Part shown: piece after piece, positions 1 to 5,855 of the stretch
How the letters are laid out: every line of letters starts with the position of its first letter
Numbering within the stretch: position 1 is the stretch's first letter
DNA from: Planctomycetaceae bacterium
GTDB taxonomy: Bacteria; Planctomycetota; Planctomycetia; Pirellulales; Pirellulaceae
DNA: 8,633 bases
NCBI GenBank assembly: GCA_003506095.1
Contig: DNWZ01000490.1
Location: forward strand, 1-8,633
Direction: 5' to 3'
Made by a program: the position numbers and the translations under genes
Notes under the pieces: model-generated
Database searches by the model: none
What the model was told of the DNA's origin: nothing
Seen by the model: only the letters and a program-made list of their open reading frames with translations

Positions 1-373
1 ATCTCGCTGCCACCCCATCTCGCTGTCAGGCTGGCTCAACGTCGCCGCCGAGCGATCGCTAACAAGCCGCTGCACTTCTGTGCTCGGAGTACGTCAAGCG
101 AACGGTGTCTGTGTGCGGCATCGGAGTTAGCAACCAGGTCGCCAAGAAAGCTTGGGCAGGACAACCGGCGAAATGGATTCCCTGGCCGGCGTTAACGGAC
201 AACAGCCGATTTGGCGTTAACCGCGGTTCACATGGGCTGAACCGCGGCCAACGCTCATCCGGCACGCTCGATCGCCATCACCGAGCATTGCGAAGTGACT
301 CGCGTCTCACCGTCCCGTCAGGCCGGCGTGATAAGGCGGATCGCCCTGGAGTGGCGAACCCCCGTATCAGGAA
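1..373. other. gene-free stretch downstream of the first PEP-CTERM gene
   Basis: No credible gene is visible. The open frames here have no ribosome binding site, no recognisable domain and skewed Arg/Pro/Ser-rich compositions typical of non-coding GC-rich DNA read by chance. The stretch holds an imperfect 16-bp tandem repeat at its left edge (ATCTCGCTGCCA at 1-12, ATCTCGCTGTCA at 17-28), the motif GGCGTTAAC twice (188-196 and 213-221) and a strong inverted repeat (214-254, listed separately). It may be an intergenic repeat family; a whole-genome search would be needed to show that. Confidence 0.5.
214..254. repeat. strong inverted repeat, 17-bp arms, possible terminator or cruciform
   Basis: CCGCGGTTCA (221-230) and TGAACCGCGG (238-247) are perfect 10-bp arms around a 7-nt loop. 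The symmetry continues outward (GCGTT at 214-218 against AACGC at 250-254) with two mismatched positions between, giving 17-bp arms. It lies about 120 bp beyond the stop codon of the minus-strand PEP-CTERM gene, so it could end that transcript. No U-run follows either arm, so a classical intrinsic terminator is not shown. A repeated palindromic element is the alternative. Confidence 0.6.
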
Positions 374-1126
374 TCACTTTCGAGCCGCGAAGCGGCGACG
401 AAACGATCCACCAACCCCTAGCAAGGCGCCAAAACCAAAGACAGCCAGCGACGTGGGTTCGGGAAGATTACCCTGCGGACCAACGCCCCCCGGGCCGAGC
501 CGATACAACGTAGCGTGAGACAAGTCCTGACTCAGAATGTATTTGAATTCGCTAATCTCACCCACCCTCGCAAATAAATACACCGAAAATTGAGAAGTCG
601 ATTTCAGACTCAGCACGTACGAGCCCTCTGCCAGATTGCTGGCGAGCGTAAGAGTACCATCACCAATCGTTCCGAAGGGTCCGCCAGTTTTCGAAAGCTC
701 CGTTTTGCCTAAAGACACCCAATCTTGGAGGGGGGTTTTAAACCCGTCGCCGAAACTGCCCTGAAACTCGACCACATCAACGATGCCAGGGCCTTTCTTA
801 TCCGTCGAAAACATCCCGGTCGACGAGATCGTGAAAGGCGTACTTCCCGGCATCAGTCTCAAATCGTCGCCCGCTTTCGTACCCGAGTTCAAAAGCCGTA
901 GCACAACATCCTCTCCTTTAATCGTAGTGTTTCCATCGACGTAACCGTGGAATGCGGTCGCGTAGACGTCATCACCCGGGACAACTCCCGAGCCGCCCTT
1001 CGCTACCACCTGCTGCCACGCAGGACTACCAAGGAGTGGGGGGAGCACCAACCCCGCGCCAACACGTGGCGTCATCAGCAATAGACCTATCGCGGCTAAC
1101 GCCGCGACCGTAATTCGACGTAACAT
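374..1126 (-). CDS. PEP-CTERM sorting-domain exported protein, unknown function
   Basis: This encodes a 250-residue exported protein. The ATG at 1126 is preferred: GGGAG lies about 9 nt upstream, whereas the in-frame ATG at 1135 directly abuts it and a GTG at 1153 lacks a site. The N-terminus (MLRRITVAALAAIGLLL) is a signal peptide with two arginines and a hydrophobic core. The C-terminus has the PEP-CTERM signal: Leu-Pro-Glu-Pro-Thr at about residues 221-225, a Gly/Ala/Leu-rich membrane segment, then Arg-Arg-Arg close to the end. In this family the signal is recognised by an exosortase, which removes the tail after export, usually in exopolysaccharide-producing bacteria. The roughly 190-residue passenger, rich in Gly, Ser, Thr and Asp, matches no domain I recognise. 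No exosortase is in the window. A FemAB-like gene lies 1 kb upstream on the same strand. Confidence 0.88.
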   Translation of the reverse strand: MLRRITVAALAAIGLLLMTPRVGAGLVLPPLLGSPAWQQVVAKGGSGVVPGDDVYATAFHGYVDGNTTIKGEDVVLRLLNSGTKAGDDLRLMPGSTPFTISSTGMFSTDKKGPGIVDVVEFQGSFGDGFKTPLQDWVSLGKTELSKTGGPFGTIGDGTLTLASNLAEGSYVLSLKSTSQFSVYLFARVGEISEFKYILSQDLSHATLYRLGPGGVGPQGNLPEPTSLAVFGFGALLGVGGSFRRRFAARK

Positions 1127-2117
1127 CGTAACCATCTCCCAATCGAGGAACACACGTATCTAAGTCTTGGAATCGCACGATTCCAGCAGCACGACTGCAA
1201 TCATAAAAGGCGAAAACGGACCCCGTTTTGGGTCGACAAAACCTCGCCTTGAAATACTAAAGGCAACTTTTCAAATCGGACGTTTCCCTCGAAGCCGATA
1301 GGGGTGTTTGATGAAGGGTTAAGCATGAGTTGGGGCCATTCCACTTAAAACAGGAGCGTTGTTTTTCGACCCCACTCCGCCGGCATCGCGGGTCCACGGG
1401 TGTGACCCGGTCGACCGCAACTCGCGGCTTGGAGGCGTCAATGGGCGGGCCGTCAGCTCGCAGGCCGTCGGCGTTCCGGCCAGTCGATTTCCAACGAGCC
1501 TCGATCGAACGGCTGTCGCTGGGGGCAATCGCCGCGGTCACCGCAACGCCCTGCCCCACACGCTCGCCCCGACATACTGGCCGCCGTTGACCCGGAGGCG
1601 GACTTGCTTGGCCAGCGACTCCCTGATTGAACGGTCCAGCGAACAGCCCCTCAAACATGAGTGTGCGTGGCTCATCCGCGCACAATGGCCGCCCTCGCAC
1701 GCATCGCACCCCGTTGTCCGAGAATGTGAGCGTCTTGGGTGGGCCTGTACACAGCGGCATGATTTTCATCGGATTCATCCGATTTTCGTGATTTTTTGGC
1801 GATTCCGACAGCCTGAAGCCAGGCCGCCAATCCGGATTGCGGGGCGCCCCAGTGCTGGCCGAGAGACGCCCCTTTTGATGCGACGCAAATGGATGCTGAG
1901 CAAATTCCATGCCAGAAACTGGTGGGGGCGAGTTTGGCGTGGAAGCGATCGCAGCCTGGCTCACAGCGCCGTCGCACATCACTCCCCCGTACGGAATCGC
2001 GTCGCATTCCGCCGTTTCGCGCCGAGGCCGATCAAGAACACCACGCGGCCGCGCCCCGCCCGGGCTGCCCAGCGCGCGGCGCGCGCCGACGTTGAAATGG
2101 ACCCAAAGCAATCCCGA
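1127..2117. other. 990-bp stretch without a recognisable gene
   Basis: Long open frames exist on both strands, but none has a family signature, sensible start context or normal composition; they are Arg/Pro/Ser-rich and overlap each other. The PEP-CTERM gene promoter should lie in the first 150 bp. A short hairpin, AAAACGG/CCGTTTT with a 3-nt loop (1213-1229), sits about 90 bp upstream of that gene and could be a weak terminator or operator; no clear -35/-10 pair was found. Near the middle is a perfect 7-bp inverted repeat ATCGGAT-TC-ATCCGAT (1768-1783) followed by a T-rich tract. The stretch may be decayed sequence separating the FemAB gene from the PEP-CTERM gene. Confidence 0.45.
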
Positions 2118-3146
2118 CTACGGAATTCCTCGCACGATCGGCGGCCCGATGAGCTTGGTGAGCCAGACTGGCAACCGTTGCCAAATCCGAACCAATCGCC
2201 GCTTGCCTTCCGCATCGGCCCGCATGTCACTCGGATCACCCCGGCGAACGTAGTACTGCCAAGTCGCCCGATGCGGCTGGGCACCCCACTGGGCCTTGAA
2301 CTTATAGGTGCCGCTGCCCTCGCTGCTGCGACCAAAGTCGAACAGCTGGCTGCCGCGCTCGACCGATCGCTCCAGCAGATACCGGTACATCAGCATATTG
2401 GCGTTCATTGAGTTGAACTCACGCAAGCAACTCGCGCTGGGCACCTCACTGACACCCTCGGAATGCACCAACAAACCGCCCGCGACCGGTTGTCGGTCTT
2501 TGCGAACGATGCACAGTTCGGCATTCTGGCGGAACTCTTCGAGAATGCTCGCAAACAGCTTTCGTGGAAACACGGGCGTCCCGAGATCGCGCATGTTGTG
2601 GGCAAAGACCGTGTAGAACTCGTTCAACAACTCGATACCACCGAACTCAACGCTGAAGCCGTATTCACCCGATTTTTTGACTTGGCTGCGTACTTTTGAC
2701 TTCAGCGACGCCATGATGGAATCGATGGTACTGGGCAAAGCCATCCGCATGTGAACCTTATCGGTTCGCTGAAAGTTCAGCCGAGGGTGCTGCACGGGAC
2801 ATTCATGCCGCAATTCCAAATAGCGGACATCCAGCGCGTCGGCCAACTCACAAGCCCGATCGATCAATCGGCAAGCCGTCGGCTGATCGCTCGCCCACAC
2901 GCCGCCCGTATTCAAATAGGGAATACTGACCAGAAATCGTCCGAACAGCGGCCCCGAAACCAAATGCAGCGGCAGCACACCCACGGTGCGATCGTTGCAC
3001 CGGGCGCGAACCAGGAAGACACGCTGCCGCAATCCCTTTGACACACTCGTGACCCATGCCTCGCGATGAGCGTTCAGCCGAGCGAACTGCGCATCCATCG
3101 TCTCTGGCAATGCAGTGGGCCAATCCAAAATTTCGATTTCAATCAC
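2118..3146 (-). CDS. FemAB-like acyltransferase, PEP-CTERM/exosortase-associated type
   Basis: This encodes 342 residues, the usual length for FemAB-like proteins with a duplicated GNAT fold. The signature is at residues 269-288: FDFGRS, then GSGTYKFK and a Trp-Gly, the hallmark of the FemAB family found beside PEP-CTERM/exosortase genes. Other typical blocks are VGVLPL (55-60), IPYLNTGGV (75-83) and the tail IWQRLPVW...IGPPIVRGIP (321-342). FemAB enzymes transfer amino acids from aminoacyl-tRNA to peptidoglycan precursors; the PEP-CTERM-linked branch probably acylates or aminoacylates an extracellular polymer, but its substrate is not known. The start is GTG at 3146 with AGGAGA seven bases upstream. 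No membrane segment or signal peptide is seen, so it is probably cytoplasmic. It lies between two PEP-CTERM genes on the same strand, 168 bp downstream of the truncated one, and a decayed paralogue lies at 4110-4488. Confidence 0.88.
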   Translation of the reverse strand: MIEIEILDWPTALPETMDAQFARLNAHREAWVTSVSKGLRQRVFLVRARCNDRTVGVLPLHLVSGPLFGRFLVSIPYLNTGGVWASDQPTACRLIDRACELADALDVRYLELRHECPVQHPRLNFQRTDKVHMRMALPSTIDSIMASLKSKVRSQVKKSGEYGFSVEFGGIELLNEFYTVFAHNMRDLGTPVFPRKLFASILEEFRQNAELCIVRKDRQPVAGGLLVHSEGVSEVPSASCLREFNSMNANMLMYRYLLERSVERGSQLFDFGRSSEGSGTYKFKAQWGAQPHRATWQYYVRRGDPSDMRADAEGKRRLVRIWQRLPVWLTKLIGPPIVRGIP

Positions 3147-3218
3147 GATCGTGTCTCCTGCCTTCGGTCGTCTGTTCCGTCAGGATCGAACCAAAATCGA
3201 ACGGCGGTCGAGCCGACC

Positions 3219-3255
3219 GCGGACAGGCAACGCGGTGTTGATTGACCGTGTCCGC
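3219..3255. repeat. inverted repeat between the PEP-CTERM remnant and the FemAB gene
   Basis: GCGGACA (3219-3225) and TGTCCGC (3249-3255) are perfect 7-bp arms around a 23-nt spacer in the 168-bp gap between the two minus-strand genes. It could be a weak terminator for the upstream PEP-CTERM remnant or part of the FemAB control region. There is no T-run, and no convincing promoter for the FemAB gene could be picked out. Confidence 0.3.
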
Positions 3256-3314
3256 CGCGGCAAAGCCTACAGGACGCGGGAACAAAGCACCAGCGAAACG
3301 CACCCTCAAGTGAC

Positions 3315-3725
3315 TCAGGATTCCCCCCAAGCCAGGCCTTGACCGGGCATGCTGCGGCGACGGCGTGGAACCGCCGTGCCGGCCAATCCCAACGCAAAAC
3401 TTGCCCACACGGCGAGCGCGGTCGGTTCGGGAACCGGTGCAGGGATAAACATGAATCGATCCTGGCCGATTGCATCATGCAGAAAACGAAGCTCATATCC
3501 GGAAAGGATGTAGTGAGTCGATGGGTTCAATCCCGTCGGCCAGGTGTTCTCGAGACTTCGCACGTCGGAGTTGTTCGTGATCTGGAAAGTGCCGGTATCG
3601 GTTCTTAGCGTCGTCGTCGTCGCGGTTTCGTAAAGAATTTCCCAGGCGGCGATCTGAAAGGCGGCGGTCTTTAAGCTGGTACCAAAAACTCCGTCCAACG
3701 AACCCAGGAAATTGCGAACCAGATT
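3315..3725 (-). pseudogene. 5'-truncated PEP-CTERM protein gene
   Basis: About 135 residues of a second PEP-CTERM protein remain. The block FQIAAWEILYE followed by TGTFQITNN is typical of a PEP-CTERM subfamily in which this segment sits in the second half of the protein. The sorting signal PVPEPTALAVW, a hydrophobic segment and RRRR follow. The upstream half, including the signal peptide, is missing: at about 3722 the sequence passes abruptly into a palindromic repeat element. The frame stays open through that element to an ATG at 3941, but those first ~70 residues are repeat-derived (Pro/Arg/Gly-rich) and give no export signal, so a functional product is unlikely. The C-terminal tail after RRRR is about 12 residues longer than usual. 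It shows no clear homology with the other PEP-CTERM protein outside the sorting signal. I infer disruption by repeat insertion or recombination. Confidence 0.75.
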
Positions 3726-3835
3726 GGCTACAAAACAAGGCTTGCATATCGAACCGACTCGGCCCTCAACCCCAGCCCCTCTCCCACGAACCCTGACTCG
3801 CCTCGGCTCGCCAGCGTTCGCGGGAGAGGGGAGCC
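3722..3835. repeat. 114-bp direct repeat, copy 1
   Basis: The sequence from GATTGGCTACAAAACAAGG to GAGAGGGGAGCC recurs 194 bp downstream with no gaps and 10 mismatches by my count (about 91% identity). Copy 1 contains the first hairpin (CCCCTCTCCC 3776-3785, GGGAGAGGGG 3822-3831) of the palindromic element at 3763-3909. Its left edge coincides with the point where the PEP-CTERM coding sequence stops. Confidence 0.9.
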
Positions 3836-3909
3836 AGGAGCCAGCGCGGCCTTTTCTCCGGCTCCCTTCTCCCCCGGTACTCCGGGGGAGCAAGGGCTGG
3901 GGATGAGGG
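3763..3909. mobile_element. palindromic REP/MITE-like element with ~16-bp terminal inverted repeats
   Basis: The ends CCCTCAACCCCAGCCC (3763-3778) and GGGCTGGGGATGAGGG (3894-3909) are inverted repeats with one mismatch. Inside are two hairpins: CCCCTCTCCC/GGGAGAGGGG (3776-3785 with 3822-3831) and CTCCCCCGG/CCGGGGGAG with a 4-nt loop (3869-3877 with 3882-3890). It encodes no transposase. Sequences of the type 'CCCTCA-CCCCAGCCCCTCTCCC' are widespread intergenic palindromes in bacterial genomes and are often mis-annotated as Pro/Gly/Arg-rich small proteins. It most likely moved by a transposase acting in trans, or spread by recombination. Confidence 0.7.
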
Positions 3910-3915
3910 GGGGCC

Positions 3916-4029
3916 GATTGGCTGCAAAACAAGGCTTGCATGTCGAACCGACTCAGCTCTCAACCCCAGCCCCTCTCCCACAAACCCTGACTCGCTTCGG
4001 CTCGCCAGCGTCTGCGGGACAGGTGAGCC
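3916..4029. repeat. 114-bp direct repeat, copy 2, with decayed hairpin
   Basis: This is the second copy of the repeat at 3722-3835. Two of its substitutions fall in the right arm of the hairpin, changing GGGAGAGGGG to GGGACAGGTG (4016-4025) while the left arm CCCCTCTCCC (3970-3979) is unchanged, so the stem is weakened. The rest of the palindromic element (second hairpin and right terminal repeat) is absent after 4029, so this is a partial copy. Confidence 0.88.
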
Positions 4030-4109
4030 CGGCCGGTCGGGGATTTTTTGCTCTTGCTCGAAGAAATCTTCAGCAGGCCTGGACTGACCCGTTCCAAGGC
4101 AACTCGACC

Positions 4110-4488
4110 CTATTGGGATCCCCCCGCACGTTTGGCCCACGGATCGTCCCCGGCATTTCCCTGGGCGTTTGGTCACGCTTCAGCGTCGCCCGCTCTCAGC
4201 ATTTGCCGGGAACAGCATTCGGCGGGAACAGAGACCAGCACAGATCCACGCGGGCCGGCAGGATTACTTTGGCCATCGCGCAGAGGGCTTTCGCTGTCTC
4301 GCGCGGTGCTGGTCAACACGATCCGCATCTGAACCTGGTCGGCCTACTCGCAAGCGCCGCGAACGAAATCGGCCGCCGTCGCCGAGTCTGCGGTCACAGC
4401 CGGCAAGGCCCAGAATAGGGGTTTCCGTAACCTGCGCAAAAAAACCAAATGATGTGGGTGCGGGAATGGCAACACTCGGTCGGCCGGA
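4110..4488 (-). pseudogene. decayed FemAB-like gene, paralogue of the one at 2118-3146
   Basis: No single frame is open, but several frames hold, in the right order, pieces matching the intact FemAB protein: HLV (intact residues 61-63); VTADSATAADFVRGACE-stop-AD against residues 83-103 (VWASDQPTACRLIDRACELAD); DQVQMRIVLTST against DKVHMRMALPST (129-140); and the tail IRGPNVRG, frameshift, IPI-stop against IGPPIVRGIP (333-342). DNA matches support this, for example CCGCAT-TGAACC near 4323 and ACCAAATG near 4444. The N-terminal ~55 residues, a segment of about 25 residues, and most of the middle are deleted or unrecognisable. At least one nonsense codon (at ACE-stop-AD) and two frameshifts are present. 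Found by reading and comparing by eye, so the boundaries are approximate. Confidence 0.6.
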
Positions 4489-4496
4489 AAGACTAC

Positions 4497-4524
4497 TTGA
4501 TTTCTATAGAATTTTACGTATAAT
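4497..4524 (+). promoter_or_regulatory. sigma-70-like promoter with palindromic spacer
   Basis: TTGATT (4497-4502), a 16-bp spacer and TATAAT (4519-4524) form a good -35/-10 pair on the plus strand in a short AT-rich island. A perfect 10-bp palindrome TTCTATAGAA (4502-4511) overlaps the -35 end and the spacer, where a repressor could bind. Transcription from here would cross the 15-bp tandem array before the next gene more than 500 bp away. Confidence 0.5.
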
Positions 4525-4594
4525 AGGTTGTCTAGTCGGAAACCTACACCGCGAAGGAAATCGCCGTCAATCGGCGGAAATCAAGTCGACGCGC

Positions 4595-4649
4595 CCCTTT
4601 CGCGAATCACCCTTTCGCGAATCACCCTTTCGCGAATCACCCTTTCGCG
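4595..4649. repeat. 15-bp tandem repeat array, 3.7 copies
   Basis: The unit CCCTTTCGCGAATCA is repeated perfectly at 4595-4609, 4610-4624 and 4625-4639, followed by a partial CCCTTTCGCG at 4640-4649. Each full unit holds the 8-bp palindrome TTCGCGAA, spaced every 15 bp (about one and a half helical turns). Because 15 is a multiple of three, it reads as a five-residue peptide repeat in any frame, but no gene is credible here. Confidence 0.9.
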
Positions 4650-4827
4650 TGCTTGGCACGGGAATCGCGCTGAAGGGTCACAGAAGTGGGCGCAGTCACT
4701 ATTTTCGGCACGATCGAGCCGATTCGGGACTGGGTCTCCAGGCCCGAGCTTATCTAGGTCGATCATTCCGAAAGGACGTCCAAGGCCGTTTTGTACGGAG
4801 AAGAAGCAGGGTTTCGCATCACGCCAA

Positions 4828-4862
4828 AAAATCCTTGACGGATTTTGACTTGCTCGTATTGT
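4828..4862 (+). promoter_or_regulatory. promoter candidate with -35 box inside an inverted repeat
   Basis: TTGACG (4835-4840), a 16-bp spacer and TATTGT (4857-4862) match a sigma-70 promoter facing the synthase gene. The -35 sits in the loop of a perfect inverted repeat AAAATCC (4828-4834), TTGAC, GGATTTT (4840-4846), which may be an operator. Alternatively the AT-rich stem is a weak bidirectional terminator. The predicted transcript would have a leader of about 165 nt. Confidence 0.4.
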
Positions 4863-4901
4863 GTTTCTACACTTCGAATTTAGGGTTGAATTGAACCGCG
4901 T

Positions 4902-4924
4902 ACGACGGACCGGAAGACCGTCGT
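4902..4924 (+). promoter_or_regulatory. hairpin in the predicted leader of the synthase gene
   Basis: ACGACGG (4902-4908) and CCGTCGT (4918-4924) form a perfect 7-bp stem with a 9-nt loop, about 40 nt after the candidate -10 box and 110 nt before the start codon. It could be an attenuator or mRNA-stabilising structure. No U-run follows on the plus strand; on the minus strand a short T-rich run sits on its 5' side, so it is not a clear terminator in either direction. Confidence 0.4.
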
Positions 4925-5033
4925 GCCTTAAAAATTAACGGTGGCAACGCACTGGGGTTCTGAAGCACCTTTCCTTTTCTGACAGTGATTCCGCGAAGTA
5001 CGCGTCTTGAGGGCCGCGTGAGGGTTTGCATGC

Positions 5034-5855
5034 ATGGTTTCTTCATTGATTTCGTTCAGCCGGCATTGGCTTTCCGCTCGGCTACGGGGCGCCACTGCGG
5101 GGTCCAGACATCACGCAGCACGTCTTTCGTTCCCAGACGAAACGGCGCTCAGAAATGTCGACTTGGATATCGGCTCGCCGCTGGTCTGCCGCACGGCTCG
5201 TTGTCGGCAAGACTATCGGGAAAGCTTTTCGGTGCTGTATCACAGTTTTCACCGCAGCGGGCTGTGCCCTGGCAATCCCGCGGAATTGCGGGTTTTGCCC
5301 TATCACTTGTGTCCGCAAACGCAGGTCTTTGTCGGCGAGCACCAGGGCAAGGTTTGCGGGACGATCAGTCTGGTGCTCGACGAGGGCAGCAGTTTGCCGC
5401 TGGAAGGCGTTTTTGGCGATTCTGTTCAGCGGATTCGTGATTCGGGGCGTCGGGTTGCCGAGTTCGCATCGCTGGCGATCGACCCGGCGTTCCCACAGAG
5501 CAAAACGAAATCGTTTTCGCAGCTGACCTCCACCGCAGTCACCTTTGCACGCCATCACGGTGTCGACGAGTTGCTGGCCGCAGTCCATCCGCGGCATGCC
5601 CGCTTTTACCGGCGTGCGATGGGTTTTCGCTGCCTCAGCGACGTTGTGCCGTACGCAGGAGTGATGGACCACCCGGCGGTGCTGATCGCGGTGTCGATCA
5701 ACGAAGTGGATCGAGTCGACTCGCGATGGCAGCGTTGGTACGGCCATTCGGCGACCTCTACCCGAGCATCGCTCAAACGGCGTGGGATGTCTTCGGCAGA
5801 CGCGATTTACTTCAGCGGCTACCTGACGCGGTGGGACGGAGAACAAGCAACGTAG
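5034..5855 (+). CDS. FeeM-like N-acyl amino acid synthase (GNAT fold, PEP-CTERM-associated acyltransferase type)
   Basis: The 273-residue protein carries the FeeM/PEP-CTERM-associated acyltransferase pattern: DYRESFSVLYHSFHRSGL (60-77), LRVLPYHLCPQTQVFVG (85-101), GKVCGTISLVLDEGSSLPLE (105-124), RRVAEFASLAID (139-150) and the diagnostic HPRHARFYRRAMGF (185-198). FeeM enzymes join a fatty acyl chain from acyl carrier protein to an amino acid amine, giving a long-chain N-acyl amino acid; which chain and amino acid are used here cannot be read from the sequence. The C-terminus (YFSGYLTRW) matches the usual family ending, so the gene looks complete. ATG at 5034 has GAGGG (5020-5024) nine bases upstream; the first ~40 residues precede the conserved region, so a later start is possible. 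No signal peptide is obvious. No acyl carrier protein gene is in the window. It is divergent from the PEP-CTERM/FemAB genes. Confidence 0.85.
   Translation: MVSSLISFSRHWLSARLRGATAGSRHHAARLSFPDETALRNVDLDIGSPLVCRTARCRQDYRESFSVLYHSFHRSGLCPGNPAELRVLPYHLCPQTQVFVGEHQGKVCGTISLVLDEGSSLPLEGVFGDSVQRIRDSGRRVAEFASLAIDPAFPQSKTKSFSQLTSTAVTFARHHGVDELLAAVHPRHARFYRRAMGFRCLSDVVPYAGVMDHPAVLIAVSINEVDRVDSRWQRWYGHSATSTRASLKRRGMSSADAIYFSGYLTRWDGEQAT

Larger units (their letters stand above)
4489..5033. other. regulatory-looking intergenic region upstream of the FeeM-like gene
   Basis: This 545-bp stretch separates the minus-strand PEP-CTERM/FemAB remnants from the plus-strand synthase. Open frames across it have no start context or domain, and the most conspicuous one merely translates the tandem array. 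It contains two plus-strand promoter candidates, a 15-bp tandem array, an inverted repeat at the second promoter and a leader hairpin, each listed separately. A small RNA or a long regulated leader is possible but not shown. Confidence 0.5.

Noticed and set aside
1213..1229. AAAACGG/CCGTTTT hairpin as an intrinsic terminator
   Set aside because: The GC part of the stem is only three pairs and the T-run is part of the stem. It is noted only as a possible weak element in the intergenic entry.
1257..2411. Long open frames on both strands (about 285 and 350 codons) in the gap before the FemAB gene
   Set aside because: They overlap each other, and one runs antisense into the well-supported FemAB gene. 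Both are Arg/Pro/Ser-rich, without a ribosome binding site or recognisable domain, as expected of GC-rich non-coding DNA.
3712..4418. Pro/Arg/Gly-rich plus- and minus-strand frames over the palindromic repeats
   Set aside because: They are translations of the repeat element, a common source of false gene calls.
4595..4649. CRISPR array
   Set aside because: The units are 15 bp and directly abutting with no spacers; it is a simple tandem repeat.
4169..4894. 241-codon plus-strand frame containing an FRESP peptide repeat
   Set aside because: It runs over the FemAB remnant and the promoter region, its repeat is only the translation of the 15-bp tandem array, and no start signal or domain supports it.
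5082..5846. 254-codon minus-strand frame
   Set aside because: It is antisense to the FeeM-like gene, which has clear family motifs along its length.
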